Positions 36,465 to 45,686 of a stretch of 64,000 bases of DNA are shown piece after piece; within the stretch, counting starts at the first letter, position 1; every line of letters begins with the position of its first letter. Both the position numbers and the translations under genes were made by a program. Below the pieces are notes generated by a model that saw nothing but the letters and a program-made list of their open reading frames with translations, had not been told where the DNA came from and did not search any database. The stretch spans positions 1 through 64,000 of the forward strand of contig CAYGSL010000016.1 of assembly GCA_964352475.1 (NCBI GenBank). The letters are read 5' to 3'. Source of the stretch: JAUIET01 sp964352475. Lineage in GTDB: Bacteria; Pseudomonadota; Gammaproteobacteria; Pseudomonadales; JAUIET01.

Positions 36465-38072
36465 ATGCCCGAATTTGGCGCACTAAACTGGACTATTCTG
36501 GTTACCTATATTCTTGCCAACCTATTGCTAGGTTATGTTTTAGGTAAGCGCGTAGAGTCAGCTCAAGACTTCTATCTCGGCAAGCGCGACACACCCTGGT
36601 GGGCCATAGGCATATCCGTAGTTGCTACCTATGTGAGCGCATTATCATTCCTGGGCGGCCCCGCCTGGGCCTACACCGATGGCATGTCGGTAGTCTCAAT
36701 CCACATGAACTACCCCCTGGTAATTATTGTAGTGATTACCCTGTTCCTGCCGTTTTTCTACAACAGCGGCGTTGCCTCTATCTACGAATACCAGGAACGA
36801 CGATTCGGCTCAAAGTCCCGCAGCGTGATATCCAGTATATTCCTCGTCTCGCAAAGCTTCAGCTCAGCCGCAATTCTGTACGCAACAGCACTAGTGTTAG
36901 AATTTATCACCGGCATAGATGTGATCACAGCCATTGTGATAGTCACACTAATCGCTCTCGTTTACACCTGGATGGGTGGCATCACCGCTGTCATCTGGAC
37001 CGACGTAATTCAAGGCGTAGTCCTGTTTCTCGGTGCCGGAATCATAGTGTATGCGCTAATAGATCAAATGCCAGGCAGCATGCACGAAACCCTGAAAGCG
37101 CTGAAAGCCGAAGGGAAAACCGACCCGCTCAATTTCTCCTGGGATTTCACCGAAGTAACCACAGTTTGGTCCGGTATCATCGCAATGACCGTGTTTCATA
37201 TTACGGTGTACGGCGTAAACCAAATGATGGCCCAGCGAACGCTGGCCGCCAAAACATTGGGTGATGCTAAAAAATCCTATCTGCTGATGGGCTTTGTCGC
37301 CTTCTTTATCTACTTCCTGTTTATATTCCTCGGCATCTTGTTTTACGCCTACTACGGCGGCAGAGAATTCGAAAACGGCAATACCATTATCCTGCACTTT
37401 GCAGCTGACTATGGTTTACCCGGCTTGATGGGAATTCTCGCCGCAGCAGTTATGGCTGCTTCAATGTCTACGCTGGACTCGGCATTCAATTCCATGGCAA
37501 CGGTATCGGTTGTTGATTTCTACAAGAAGTATTTCAAGCGCAATGAAAGCGACGACCATTATCTATTGGCATCACGTGTGTTCACTATCATATGGGCCCT
37601 AATTATTATCTTCCCGGCGATTATGTTTTCACGTACAGAAGGGTCAATTCTCGAAACCCTCAGCAAAGTGGGCTCCTATCTCGTTGGCGCCAAGTTGGCC
37701 ATGTACGGTATGGGCTTCTTCTCCAAGCACACCAGCGAACGCGGGCTGCTGGTCGGCGTAGTCGCTGGCTTCGCGGTTGTCTGGTACGTTGCCACCTCAA
37801 CCGACATAGCCTGGCCCTGGTATACCTTGATTGGCGCAGCAGCGAATATAGCGGTAAGTTGGCCCGCCAGTATCATCCTGGATGGCAGACAGAGTGAATG
37901 GTCCGAATACAGTGTGCCAGGGCAGATCGCGAAGTATCGCCGGCAGAATTTGCCCGAGAAAGAAAACGGCTGGTATGTAGTGCCTGGCAAGATCGATACG
38001 ATGAGTTACGTGTTGTTCGGTTTCTTCTTGCTTAGCTTTCTGAGCTTGTACTTGTTTAATACGCTGATCTGA
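36465..38072 (+). CDS. Sodium:solute symporter (SSS family)
   Basis: 535 residues with about 13-14 hydrophobic segments, for example WTILVTYILANLLLGYVLG, AIVIVTLIALVYTWMGGI and FVAFFIYFLFIFLGILFYA. Family signatures include FYLGKRDTPWWAIGISVVATYVSALSFLG near the N-terminus and VMAASMSTLDSAFNSMATVSVVDFY around residue 330. It imports an organic substrate with Na+ across the inner membrane. AGAGGTGG precedes the ATG. Its stop overlaps the hydrolase start by one base (TGATG), tying it to that gene. Confidence 0.93.
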   Translation: MPEFGALNWTILVTYILANLLLGYVLGKRVESAQDFYLGKRDTPWWAIGISVVATYVSALSFLGGPAWAYTDGMSVVSIHMNYPLVIIVVITLFLPFFYNSGVASIYEYQERRFGSKSRSVISSIFLVSQSFSSAAILYATALVLEFITGIDVITAIVIVTLIALVYTWMGGITAVIWTDVIQGVVLFLGAGIIVYALIDQMPGSMHETLKALKAEGKTDPLNFSWDFTEVTTVWSGIIAMTVFHITVYGVNQMMAQRTLAAKTLGDAKKSYLLMGFVAFFIYFLFIFLGILFYAYYGGREFENGNTIILHFAADYGLPGLMGILAAAVMAASMSTLDSAFNSMATVSVVDFYKKYFKRNESDDHYLLASRVFTIIWALIIIFPAIMFSRTEGSILETLSKVGSYLVGAKLAMYGMGFFSKHTSERGLLVGVVAGFAVVWYVATSTDIAWPWYTLIGAAANIAVSWPASIILDGRQSEWSEYSVPGQIAKYRRQNLPEKENGWYVVPGKIDTMSYVLFGFFLLSFLSLYLFNTLI

Positions 38073-39114
38073 TGAAGCGATCTTTTGGTGTTCTGTTGTG
38101 TTTAGCCCTTGCTACATGTGCGACCGAACGCGAGCTACCAAGCTTCTATTCACTTCAGCAGCTGGCAAGGGATTATCACGGCAGAATCATGGTCGATCGT
38201 GAACGTGATCCAATCGGTGATCTACCCGCCAGCATTCTGAGCTTTCAGGTTGATGGTTTAAAGCAATACGCTCTTTGCATTACCCCAACTGGCCCAAAAC
38301 CGGAACATGGCTGGCCCGTGCTTATCTTTAACCACGGTTATGTGCCGGATCCCGCTTATCACGGCCTGCGCAAAGCAACTGGCATGCGAGACAGGCCAGG
38401 TGACTACTACAGAGGTATTCCCGAAGAATTTGCACGCAATGGTTTTATGGTGATTGCACCGGATTATCGAGGTCATGCCGATTCGGATGGTGCGGAATTT
38501 ACGCTCGCGTCTAGTCCGCTGGCACCATTGGCTTGGTATTCGCGAGATGTGGTGGCTTTGGTGAGTACTATTGACTCGATCGAACAGGCGGATAAACAGC
38601 ACGTTTTTATGCTGGGTCATTCCATGGGTGCAGCCATAACAGTCAACGCCGTGATAGCCNNNNNNNNNNNNNNNNNNNNNNNNNNNNNNNNNNNNNNNNN
38701 NNNNNNNNNNNNNNNNNNNNNNNNNNNNNNNNNNNNNNNNNNNNNNNNNNNNNNNNNNNTTTTATGCTGGGTCATTCCATGGGTGCAGCCATAACAGTCA
38801 ACGCCGTGATAGCCCTTAGCCAGAAAATAAGAGCCGCCAGCCTATGGTCTACATCCACAACCAGTTACTTTCCGTTTGACAAAAAATCGTCTGAGCAAAA
38901 CATAAAGGCTATTGTTACGCCACTAAATATTCATCATGCCGTGAATGATGCCGTCACTCCTTTTGCAAATGCACGAAAAGTCGCGGCAGCAATGTGGACT
39001 GGGAATCCTGGAAATTTGTACGAGTATCAAAGTGATCTACACCTCTTTGAAGGCCGCGATCGAGAAAACGCATTTCGTCGCGATATTTCGTTTTTTAGAT
39101 CCCTGATAAGATAG
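38072..39114 (+). CDS. Alpha/beta hydrolase (probable lipoprotein), interrupted by an assembly gap
   Basis: The gene runs 38072-38659, then 100 N, then 38760-39114. The 55 bases before the gap (38605-38659) are repeated exactly after it (38760-38814). Joining 38659 to 38815 restores one frame of 295 residues with a single nucleophile motif GHSMG (Ser184). PVLIFNHGYVPDPAYHG supplies the oxyanion region, IAPDYRGHADS the next strand, and HHAVNDAVTPF the acid loop; a His is expected in DLHLFEG. The start MKRSFGVLLCLALATC resembles a lipoprotein signal (Cys16). Read literally across the Ns the frame is wrong and ends early. Confidence 0.8.
38660..38759. other. Scaffold gap of 100 N flanked by an identical 55-bp sequence
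   Basis: Exactly 100 N, a default gap size. The flanks 38605-38659 and 38760-38814 are identical over 55 bases, as expected when two contig ends that share one k-mer overlap were scaffolded instead of merged. The real gap length is then minus 55, and the window is 155 bases too long. Confidence 0.9.
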
Positions 39115-39182
39115 CGCGCGGATTAATCAGCTATGTTCACATCTTTCAAACTCCTGCTCGAGTCTTAGCGAGGATCTGAACC

Positions 39183-39878
39183 TTGAAAGAGCCTCTACTT
39201 TTATTACCAGGCATGATGTGCAACGCACGCTTGTTCGAGTCGCAAGTCGCTGAGTTTTCCAATGATAGACCTGTGATGGTTGCACCGTTAACGGGGCGAG
39301 CGACAATCGATGAACTAGCCCAAGACATTCTCGCCCACGCGCCACCGCGCTTCGCGCTTGCCGGGTTGTCCATGGGGGGCATCACTGCAATGGAAATAAT
39401 GCGTCATGCACCGGCACGTGTTTCGCGTTTGGCACTAATGGATACAAATCCTCTCGCAGAGGCAGCCGAGAAAGCAGCTGAGCGCGATGGGCAAATCCAG
39501 CGTGTGCAAGCCGGCGGTTTGCGCTCGGTAATGCGCGACGAAATGAAACCCAATTATTTAAGCGATGGCCCCAGAGTTGGACAGATTCTTGATGTCTGTA
39601 TGGCCATGGCTGAAGAGTTGGGAGCGGATGTTTTTGCGGATCAGTCTCATGCGCTACAGAAACGCCGCGATCAACTCGATACTTTGAGTTGTGTTCGTGT
39701 GCCAACACTCATTCTATGTGGTGAAGACGACGATTTGTGTTCAATCGAGAAGCACGTGATGATGCGCGATGCAATAATTGACGCGCGCCTTGTTGTGATT
39801 TCGCGTGCGGGTCACTTGCCTGTGCTGGAACAACCCGACCAAACAAACGAAGAGTTAAGAAAATGGCTGAACAGCTGA
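39183..39878 (+). CDS. Alpha/beta hydrolase
   Basis: 231 residues, TTG start with GAGGAT about nine bases upstream; no in-frame ATG gives a full protein. LLLLPGMMCNARLF is the oxyanion loop, Ser63 lies in GLSMGG, the acid is probably in CGEDDDLC, and His211 is in AGHLPVLEQP. A small esterase, lactonase or C-C hydrolase. Its end overlaps the RraA-like gene by 16 bases, indicating coupled expression. Confidence 0.88.
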   Translation: MKEPLLLLPGMMCNARLFESQVAEFSNDRPVMVAPLTGRATIDELAQDILAHAPPRFALAGLSMGGITAMEIMRHAPARVSRLALMDTNPLAEAAEKAAERDGQIQRVQAGGLRSVMRDEMKPNYLSDGPRVGQILDVCMAMAEELGADVFADQSHALQKRRDQLDTLSCVRVPTLILCGEDDDLCSIEKHVMMRDAIIDARLVVISRAGHLPVLEQPDQTNEELRKWLNS

Positions 39879-40573
39879 TACCAGAGAACTTGCTGGCGCT
39901 GTTGCGAACCGTTGATACGCCCACAGTCTGCAATGCCATCGAAGTGGCGCAGGGGCAGCGTGGTTTTAACCGGTTCACCAAGGGCACCATGCAGCATTCC
40001 AAACCTGGCGATCCGCCAATTGTAGGCTTTGCGCGCACCGCGAAAATTGCCGGGGAAGTTCCCTCAACAGAGGACCCGGCTGTGATTCGCGCGCGAAGAA
40101 TGGAGTACTTCCGCTCAATGGCTGTAGGACCAAGCCCATCAGTCGCTGTAATAGAAGATACTGATTACCCTAACTGCATCGCAGGTTGGTGGGGTGAAGT
40201 ACATGTTGCGGTGCACAAAGGGCTTGGGCTTTCCGGCGCGGTAACTAACGGCGTAATGCGAGATCTCGATGTATTGGATGAAGGTTTTCCGGTACTCGCC
40301 GGCTCAATTGGAGTCAGTCACGGTTTTGTTCACGTGGTCGACATTGGAAACTCGGTCTCGGTGTTTGATCTTAGCGTGGTTCAAGGTGAGCTTATCCATG
40401 CTGATCGACACGGTGCCTTGGTTATCCCGAATGATGTTATGGAACAACTACAGGCAAGCATAGAAATGGTAATTGCCAATGAGGCAATTGTACTTGAGCC
40501 TGCACGTAAAGAAGGCTTCAACATCGATGAGCTTGAAGAGGCATGGTCGAAATTTGAATCAGCCAGAACATAA
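39863..40573 (+). CDS. RraA-like / HMG (4-hydroxy-4-methyl-2-oxoglutarate) aldolase family protein
   Basis: 236 residues. DTPTVCNAIE, GFARTAKI, WWGEVHVAVHKGLGLSGAVTNGVMRDLDVL, FPVLAGSIGVSHGFVHVV and GELIHADRHGALVIP follow the RraA/HMG-aldolase pattern; the GxxxxD...R(D/E) cluster in TNGVMRDLD would hold the metal and pyruvate. The catabolic context favours an aldolase over an RNase E inhibitor. Confidence 0.88.
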   Translation: MAEQLIPENLLALLRTVDTPTVCNAIEVAQGQRGFNRFTKGTMQHSKPGDPPIVGFARTAKIAGEVPSTEDPAVIRARRMEYFRSMAVGPSPSVAVIEDTDYPNCIAGWWGEVHVAVHKGLGLSGAVTNGVMRDLDVLDEGFPVLAGSIGVSHGFVHVVDIGNSVSVFDLSVVQGELIHADRHGALVIPNDVMEQLQASIEMVIANEAIVLEPARKEGFNIDELEEAWSKFESART

Positions 40574-40643
40574 AGCTCTGTTCCTCCCTCCGATTTCCCC
40601 TTTCTATTCTTGATCTACTAGTAATGATTTAAGGCCGGTTATT

Positions 40644-40658
40644 GCATACGGAGTACAA
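40644..40658 (+). promoter_or_regulatory. Shared operator-like element, copy 3 (GCATACGGAGTACAA)
   Basis: With flanking bases it reads TTGCATACGGAGTACAA, an imperfect palindrome (TTG...CAA ends, CG centre). The right side contains TACAAT, a good -10 hexamer. Confidence 0.55.
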
Positions 40659-40820
40659 TATGGCCAAAATTTGCACTAGCGAGCGATTTCTATCATAAAT
40701 AGTTAATAAACAAAGAGATAACAACCAAATATATTGATTCAACGGGAGATTTTACGCCTGTGAGTTACCGTTGAGAGACCATTAACCTCGATTTTTGATT
40801 AACGAACTCGACATTTAATT

Positions 40821-40835
40821 GCATTCGGAGTACAT
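40821..40835 (+). promoter_or_regulatory. Shared operator-like element, copy 4 (GCATTCGGAGTACAT)
   Basis: 87 bases upstream of the receptor start. Differs from copy 3 at two positions; preceded by AATT. Confidence 0.55.
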
Positions 40836-40921
40836 TGCGTGTCGTGCTGCGTTGCGAGGGCGCTGTGGCTGAGTTATTGACGGTCACATGGCATAGAACC
40901 AATATCCTGGAGGAAAGTCTG

Positions 40922-43369
40922 ATGAACCATAAATCAATCAAAAAGGCCTTACTGCCTTTAGCCGCTGCAGTTAGCACAGGTATCGCTCTGCCAGCTTCTG
41001 CGGTATTAGAAGAGGTCGTAGTTACCGCCCAAAAGCGTGCTGAGAATGTGCAAGACGTGGGTTTGTCAGTGACAGGTCTGGATTCAAACGCGCTTGATAA
41101 AGGCGGCGTTTATGACGTAACCAGAATTGATTTGCTGGTACCGGGCGTAAATTTTGCCTTTATCGGAAACGACGCGAAGTTCAACGTTCGTGGTGCAAAC
41201 TCAAATAACACTTTCGGCGATAACGCTTCCATCGTTGGTGTGTTCACCGATGGCGTATACAAGCCACGCGCATCGCAACAAACGCGCCAATTCTACGATA
41301 TTGAGCGGGTTGAATTTCTGCGTGGACCGCAGGGTACTCTGTACGGGCGAAACACCTTTGCCGGTGCCATGAACCTCTACACCAACAAGCCAGATACCGA
41401 AGAGACTTATGCTGGCATTGATCTCGGTTACAGCCGCTTCAACAAAACACGTGTTGAAGGTTTTGCCAACGTGCCTGTTTCTGATTCCTTCGCCGTTCGA
41501 GTTGCTGGCTTCAAACAAGACAGTGACGGTTATGTGAAGAACTTTGCAGGGCCAGATCTTGGGCAGGATGACAAGCTTGGCCTACGCCTGTCAGCATTGT
41601 GGGATGTGTCTGATTCCGTTAGCGTGATCGCCCGCTATAGCTACTCGGATGAAGGCGGTACTTCGCTGGGTGTTTTCTCATATACGGGTCTATGTTCTCC
41701 GGTTGATGCTGATGGCGTAACCGACGCAGCAGGTGGCTTCCAGGATTGCAATAACCAGCGTCGTGGTGGCCGTGGTAGCGCACCATGGAATGTCGCCGGT
41801 CCCTACCAGGTTGAACACGATTTCGTTAACGAAACGGATCTTGAAGAAGACAACTTCACTCTTGAAGCGAACGTAGACTTCGGTTCGGTTAACCTGAAGT
41901 CAATCACCTCGTACACTGATTACACCAGCTTGATCGGTCTTGACGGCGACTCCGGTCCGAATCCGTTCGAGCGTTTCTGGTTCGAGGAAAATGCAGAATC
42001 GTTCACTCAGGAATTCCAGCTCACCTCCACGGGTGATGGTGCATTCCAGTGGACCGCAGGCGCTTACTATTCAACAGACGAAGTATTTTTCAGCTTCAGT
42101 GATTTCCGCCACACAATTGATGATCGTTCAGGCGAAACATCAATTACCGCGTTGGACGCAGGTGGTAACCCGGTTCAGGTTCCTATCTTTGACAACACGC
42201 CATTGGTGTCTCGCGATACTAATCTTAACGGTCACTTTGCTGACGCAACCGAAGTAGAAAGTGATTACTACGGTATTTATTTTCAAGGCGAGTTTTCAAT
42301 AACTGATAGCTTCAGAGTGATAGCGGGCTTACGTTACAACGATGAGAGCAAATCAGTACGTGGTGGCAGCAACTTCTCTGCCGTTCCACCGGTAACTATT
42401 AACGCTGGCTTTGAAGGAGGCGCAAGCCCCGTTGTTATTCCCAAGGTTCCTGGCGATGTATTCAACTACAACCTGGATCTGCCTGGTGTAGCGTCATCAT
42501 CTCGCGATTATGACAATGTATCCTGGCGTGCTGGCGCAGAGTTTGACGTTAACGACGACATACTGGTTTACGTAACAGCATCAACCGGCTTCTTGTCTGG
42601 ATCGGTGAACGCTACTCGCGATGATACCGAAGAGCAAGAATCGGAAGTCTATGAAATCGGTATCAAGAGCCAATTCATGGACAATACGCTTCAGCTGAAT
42701 GCTGCGATTCATCGTACTGAGTACACCAACTTGCTGGCGCAGTTACAGACTGTTGATCCCAACACCGGTAATATTGGTACGACAACCAAGAACGGTGGTG
42801 AGATTGAAGCCCAGGGTCTGGAAGTGGAAGTGATATGGGCGCCCACTGAAGAGTTCACGCTGTCAGCTAACATGGCGTTGCTGGATTCCGAGTATGGTGA
42901 GTTTGGCTTCGGCAACCTTTACTCAGCGTACAGCGGTTCGCTGCCGGTTGTTGGCGGTACACCAGTGACTATCAATGGCAGACCTACTGTTATTGGTGGC
43001 GCCATTCAGTTGGAAGGTGAAACCACACCATGGTCTCCTGATCTGACATTCAACCTCAGCGCAAGCTATGTGGTTGATTTGGCAGAAGCAGGAACGCTAA
43101 CGCCGTTCTTACAAATCGCGTACAGTGATTCGTATAACGTTGCTGGCAACCTGCCAATTGATCCAAGCGGCTTCCAGGATTCGTTCAGTAAAACGGACTT
43201 CCGCTTAACCTGGGATTCGCCTGAGCAAAACTTCAGTGTTGAAGCGTTTGTGGAGAACATTGAAGACGAAGCGGTTAACGCGCGGGTTAACGTGGGCGGT
43301 AACGACCACACCCAAACTTCCTTCCTGCACCCACGTAATTACGGTGTGCGCATGAAGGCACGCTTCTAA
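40922..43369 (+). CDS. TonB-dependent outer-membrane receptor
   Basis: 815 residues from ATG 40922 (GGAGG upstream). The signal peptide ends at ALPASA (residue 26), followed by the TonB box region LEEVVVTAQKR. The plug domain follows (FNVRGANSNNTFGDNASIVGVFTDGVY, FLRGPQGTLYGRNTFAGAMNLYT). A 22-strand barrel ends with HPRNYGVRMKARF. The VVVTAQKR and GRNTFAGA patterns are typical of the IroN/FepA-like receptors that marine and sphingomonad bacteria use for organic substrates other than siderophores. Two operator-like elements precede it. Confidence 0.95.
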   Translation: MNHKSIKKALLPLAAAVSTGIALPASAVLEEVVVTAQKRAENVQDVGLSVTGLDSNALDKGGVYDVTRIDLLVPGVNFAFIGNDAKFNVRGANSNNTFGDNASIVGVFTDGVYKPRASQQTRQFYDIERVEFLRGPQGTLYGRNTFAGAMNLYTNKPDTEETYAGIDLGYSRFNKTRVEGFANVPVSDSFAVRVAGFKQDSDGYVKNFAGPDLGQDDKLGLRLSALWDVSDSVSVIARYSYSDEGGTSLGVFSYTGLCSPVDADGVTDAAGGFQDCNNQRRGGRGSAPWNVAGPYQVEHDFVNETDLEEDNFTLEANVDFGSVNLKSITSYTDYTSLIGLDGDSGPNPFERFWFEENAESFTQEFQLTSTGDGAFQWTAGAYYSTDEVFFSFSDFRHTIDDRSGETSITALDAGGNPVQVPIFDNTPLVSRDTNLNGHFADATEVESDYYGIYFQGEFSITDSFRVIAGLRYNDESKSVRGGSNFSAVPPVTINAGFEGGASPVVIPKVPGDVFNYNLDLPGVASSSRDYDNVSWRAGAEFDVNDDILVYVTASTGFLSGSVNATRDDTEEQESEVYEIGIKSQFMDNTLQLNAAIHRTEYTNLLAQLQTVDPNTGNIGTTTKNGGEIEAQGLEVEVIWAPTEEFTLSANMALLDSEYGEFGFGNLYSAYSGSLPVVGGTPVTINGRPTVIGGAIQLEGETTPWSPDLTFNLSASYVVDLAEAGTLTPFLQIAYSDSYNVAGNLPIDPSGFQDSFSKTDFRLTWDSPEQNFSVEAFVENIEDEAVNARVNVGGNDHTQTSFLHPRNYGVRMKARF

Positions 43370-43389
43370 GTACAGAAGCTAGTCAAGAA

Positions 43390-43411
43390 GGGGGCGAAAG
43401 CCCCCTTTTTT
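43390..43411. terminator. Strong, probably bidirectional terminator
   Basis: GGGGGC, GAAA loop, GCCCCC followed by TTTTTT on the + strand; AAGA precedes the stem, giving a short T-rich tail on the - strand. It ends the TonB receptor and abuts the converging sulfatase stop at 43410. Confidence 0.9.
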
Positions 43412-45662
43412 ATGCCTGTAAATCTACATCCACAATGATTCGATGCAAGGTTTGCTTGAATGCGAACGCTCCTTCGTAATCATTACTGATGGGTGCGCCA
43501 CTGTTTTCACCGCAGCGAATACCTGAGTTTGGCGAGTAGATTGGCCAGAGTTTTGGCAGGTGTGTGCTGCCGGCTGGCTTGCCATCAATTAACATGGCCA
43601 AGTCGGCCGAGCTTTCAGCGGTTTTGTTGAAGCGCAAAGTGAGTTGTTTGCTTCCTAACGGCACGCGAAGATTGGATCGCAATCGATAAACTTGTTCCCG
43701 GGTATACACGTAGACAAAATGCATCCAGCCATCTTGCATGTACCACTCGTACCCCATTGACCCATCGCCTGATGCAAGTAGTACACCGTCAGGACGTTTG
43801 GCGGTGATGATCACATCCGCCGTCATCTTGCTGTCGAAGTGATAAATATCGGGCGCGCTTAGACGATCAAGGCGGGCCATCCCCGGGTAGAACGCATAAC
43901 GCGCTCTGGGTGGCGGTACGCACTTCTCATACAAGGCGCCAAGATCGTGTTCCATTGGTAGCACGTCGTACTGCATGGCTTCTTCGAACCAAAGCGTAAT
44001 CATATGTTTCAATCGCTCCGGATCCCGTTCCGCGAGATTATTCATCTCGGAGAAGTCGTGATCCAGATTAAACAGCTCCCACACATCATCATCATAGTCA
44101 CCGTCACCGTGGTGGCGGACAACTGCTTTCCAGCCATCAGCCCACAATGCGCGGTCGCCGGCGGTTTCAAAATACTGGATGGTCTTACTAGTGGGAGCCT
44201 TCGGTGAATCGAAAGCGTAGGCAAAACTACTGCCTTGTATTGGCAAAGCGCGCTGTCCATTTACTTGCTCGGGCACGTCTGCATTGATCATCTGCAGCAG
44301 ACTGGGTACCACATCAATCGCGTGATGATATTGCTCAAGCAAGGTGTTCTCTGGTATCTGGCCGTTGCGCCAGCGCATGACCAGGGGTGAGCGGGTACCA
44401 CCGCCATAGGTGTCAGCCTTGTACCAACGCAACGGCGTGTTACTGACCTGGGCCCAGCCTTTGGCGTATTCGAACTGAGAATGCTCAGTGCCAATTGCAT
44501 CAAAATGCTCAATGAGGTGTTCAGTGGTTTCATGTCCAAGATAGGCAGAGCGTCTCAAATCCAGTGTGCCAAGAGGTTGAGCACTGCCGGCAGCACCATT
44601 GTCGGATAACACCACAACGATCGTGTCATCCAACTGTTGCTCGCGTTCCAGAAAATTGATCAAACGCTCGAGCTGGTCATCGGTGTGTTCCAGCATGGCT
44701 GAATACACTTCCTGTCCGCGCGCCGCGATTTTTTGTTCGACAGGTGTGAGGCTGTCCCACGCGGGTACACCTTCAGTGCGAGGGGCCAGCTCGGCATTCG
44801 CTGGAATGATGCCCATGCGTTTCTGGCGTGCAAATCGTGCGGCACGAATTTCGTCCCAGCCCTTGTCGTATTTACCTTTCTGGCGCCTTATGTAGTCATC
44901 AGGTGCATGGTGCGGAAAGTGGCAGGCGCCGAACGCCAAATACATGAAAAACGGCTTGTCGGGCGCGGCGGCCAAATGATCCTGTAGGTACTGGATGCCA
45001 TGATTGACCAGGTCTTCACTAAGGTGATAATTGTCTGACTTGTCCGGGTATGCTGCGACCGTATTTTCAAAAAGTTCCGGGTGGAAATGATCCATCGCAT
45101 TACCGTGGAATCCATACCAGCGGTCAAAGCCACGGCCAACCGGCCATAAATCGTAGGGGCCGGTCGCATTCTGGTCGTCGATTTTAGATAAATGCCATTT
45201 ACCGATCGCCAGATTGGTGTAGTCGTGCGGTTTTAGAATTTCTGCTAATGTTGCGGCGTCCTGGCGTACCCAGCCTTGATAGCCAGGGAGATCTCTACCC
45301 CATTCGGCGATGTTTCCTACACCAACTGCATGCGCATTACGACCTGTGAGCAAACAGGCGCGCGTTGGCGCGCACAAGGCAGTTACGTGGAAGTTATTGA
45401 AGCGAGTACCTTCGCTTGCCAGTCTATCAATGCAACCAGTGCTGTGGTCTGCGCCATAAGGGCCGAAATCAGAAAATCCTACATCATCAAGTACGGCGAC
45501 CAGAATGTTGGGTCGTTTTTTTAGTTCACGTTTTTTCCAGGAATGCCCTTTGGGGTGTTGGAAGGCGCTGATTCGATTGTCTGCCGTCGCCTCAGCATTG
45601 ATCGCTGTAGCGCCCAAGGCCATGGCGGTAGATTGCATAAACTTTCGTCGGTTAACCTTCAT
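43410..45662 (-). CDS. Tat-exported arylsulfatase (formylglycine type)
   Basis: 750 residues. The N-terminus NRRKFMQSTAMALGA is a twin-arginine signal. Type I sulfatase features: metal ligands Asp59/Asp60 (AVLDDVGFSD), the CxPxR maturation motif at Cys97 (LCAPTRACLLTGR), which needs conversion to formylglycine, GKWHLS, and the second metal pair in LSDNGA. The C-terminal 200 residues form an added beta domain. Length and layout match periplasmic arylsulfatases of the AtsA type. It faces the TonB receptor gene and shares its terminator, suggesting a sulfated substrate. Confidence 0.95.
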   Translation of the reverse strand: MKVNRRKFMQSTAMALGATAINAEATADNRISAFQHPKGHSWKKRELKKRPNILVAVLDDVGFSDFGPYGADHSTGCIDRLASEGTRFNNFHVTALCAPTRACLLTGRNAHAVGVGNIAEWGRDLPGYQGWVRQDAATLAEILKPHDYTNLAIGKWHLSKIDDQNATGPYDLWPVGRGFDRWYGFHGNAMDHFHPELFENTVAAYPDKSDNYHLSEDLVNHGIQYLQDHLAAAPDKPFFMYLAFGACHFPHHAPDDYIRRQKGKYDKGWDEIRAARFARQKRMGIIPANAELAPRTEGVPAWDSLTPVEQKIAARGQEVYSAMLEHTDDQLERLINFLEREQQLDDTIVVVLSDNGAAGSAQPLGTLDLRRSAYLGHETTEHLIEHFDAIGTEHSQFEYAKGWAQVSNTPLRWYKADTYGGGTRSPLVMRWRNGQIPENTLLEQYHHAIDVVPSLLQMINADVPEQVNGQRALPIQGSSFAYAFDSPKAPTSKTIQYFETAGDRALWADGWKAVVRHHGDGDYDDDVWELFNLDHDFSEMNNLAERDPERLKHMITLWFEEAMQYDVLPMEHDLGALYEKCVPPPRARYAFYPGMARLDRLSAPDIYHFDSKMTADVIITAKRPDGVLLASGDGSMGYEWYMQDGWMHFVYVYTREQVYRLRSNLRVPLGSKQLTLRFNKTAESSADLAMLIDGKPAGSTHLPKLWPIYSPNSGIRCGENSGAPISNDYEGAFAFKQTLHRIIVDVDLQA

Positions 45663-45686
45663 CAGTTGCTCCGCCCACTATTTCGT

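Larger units (their letters stand above)
40574..40921 (+). promoter_or_regulatory. 348-base upstream region of the TonB receptor
   Basis: No coding region. It is AT-rich, holds two copies of the shared element (40644 and 40821) about 177 bases apart, and ends with GGAGG before the receptor ATG. No terminator hairpin is visible after the RraA-like gene. Confidence 0.5.

Noticed and set aside
38072..38794. Hydrolase ending shortly after the N run (tail LCWVIPWVQP)
   Set aside because: The tail is the repeated 55-bp flank read in the wrong frame; collapsing the duplicate gives a normal C-terminus.
38605..38814. Biological direct repeat of 55 bp
   Set aside because: Exact identity, position at both contig ends and the 100-N default gap point to an assembly overlap.
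39863..40573. RraA as an RNase E inhibitor
   Set aside because: The catabolic neighbours and 16-base overlap with a hydrolase favour the aldolase branch of the family.
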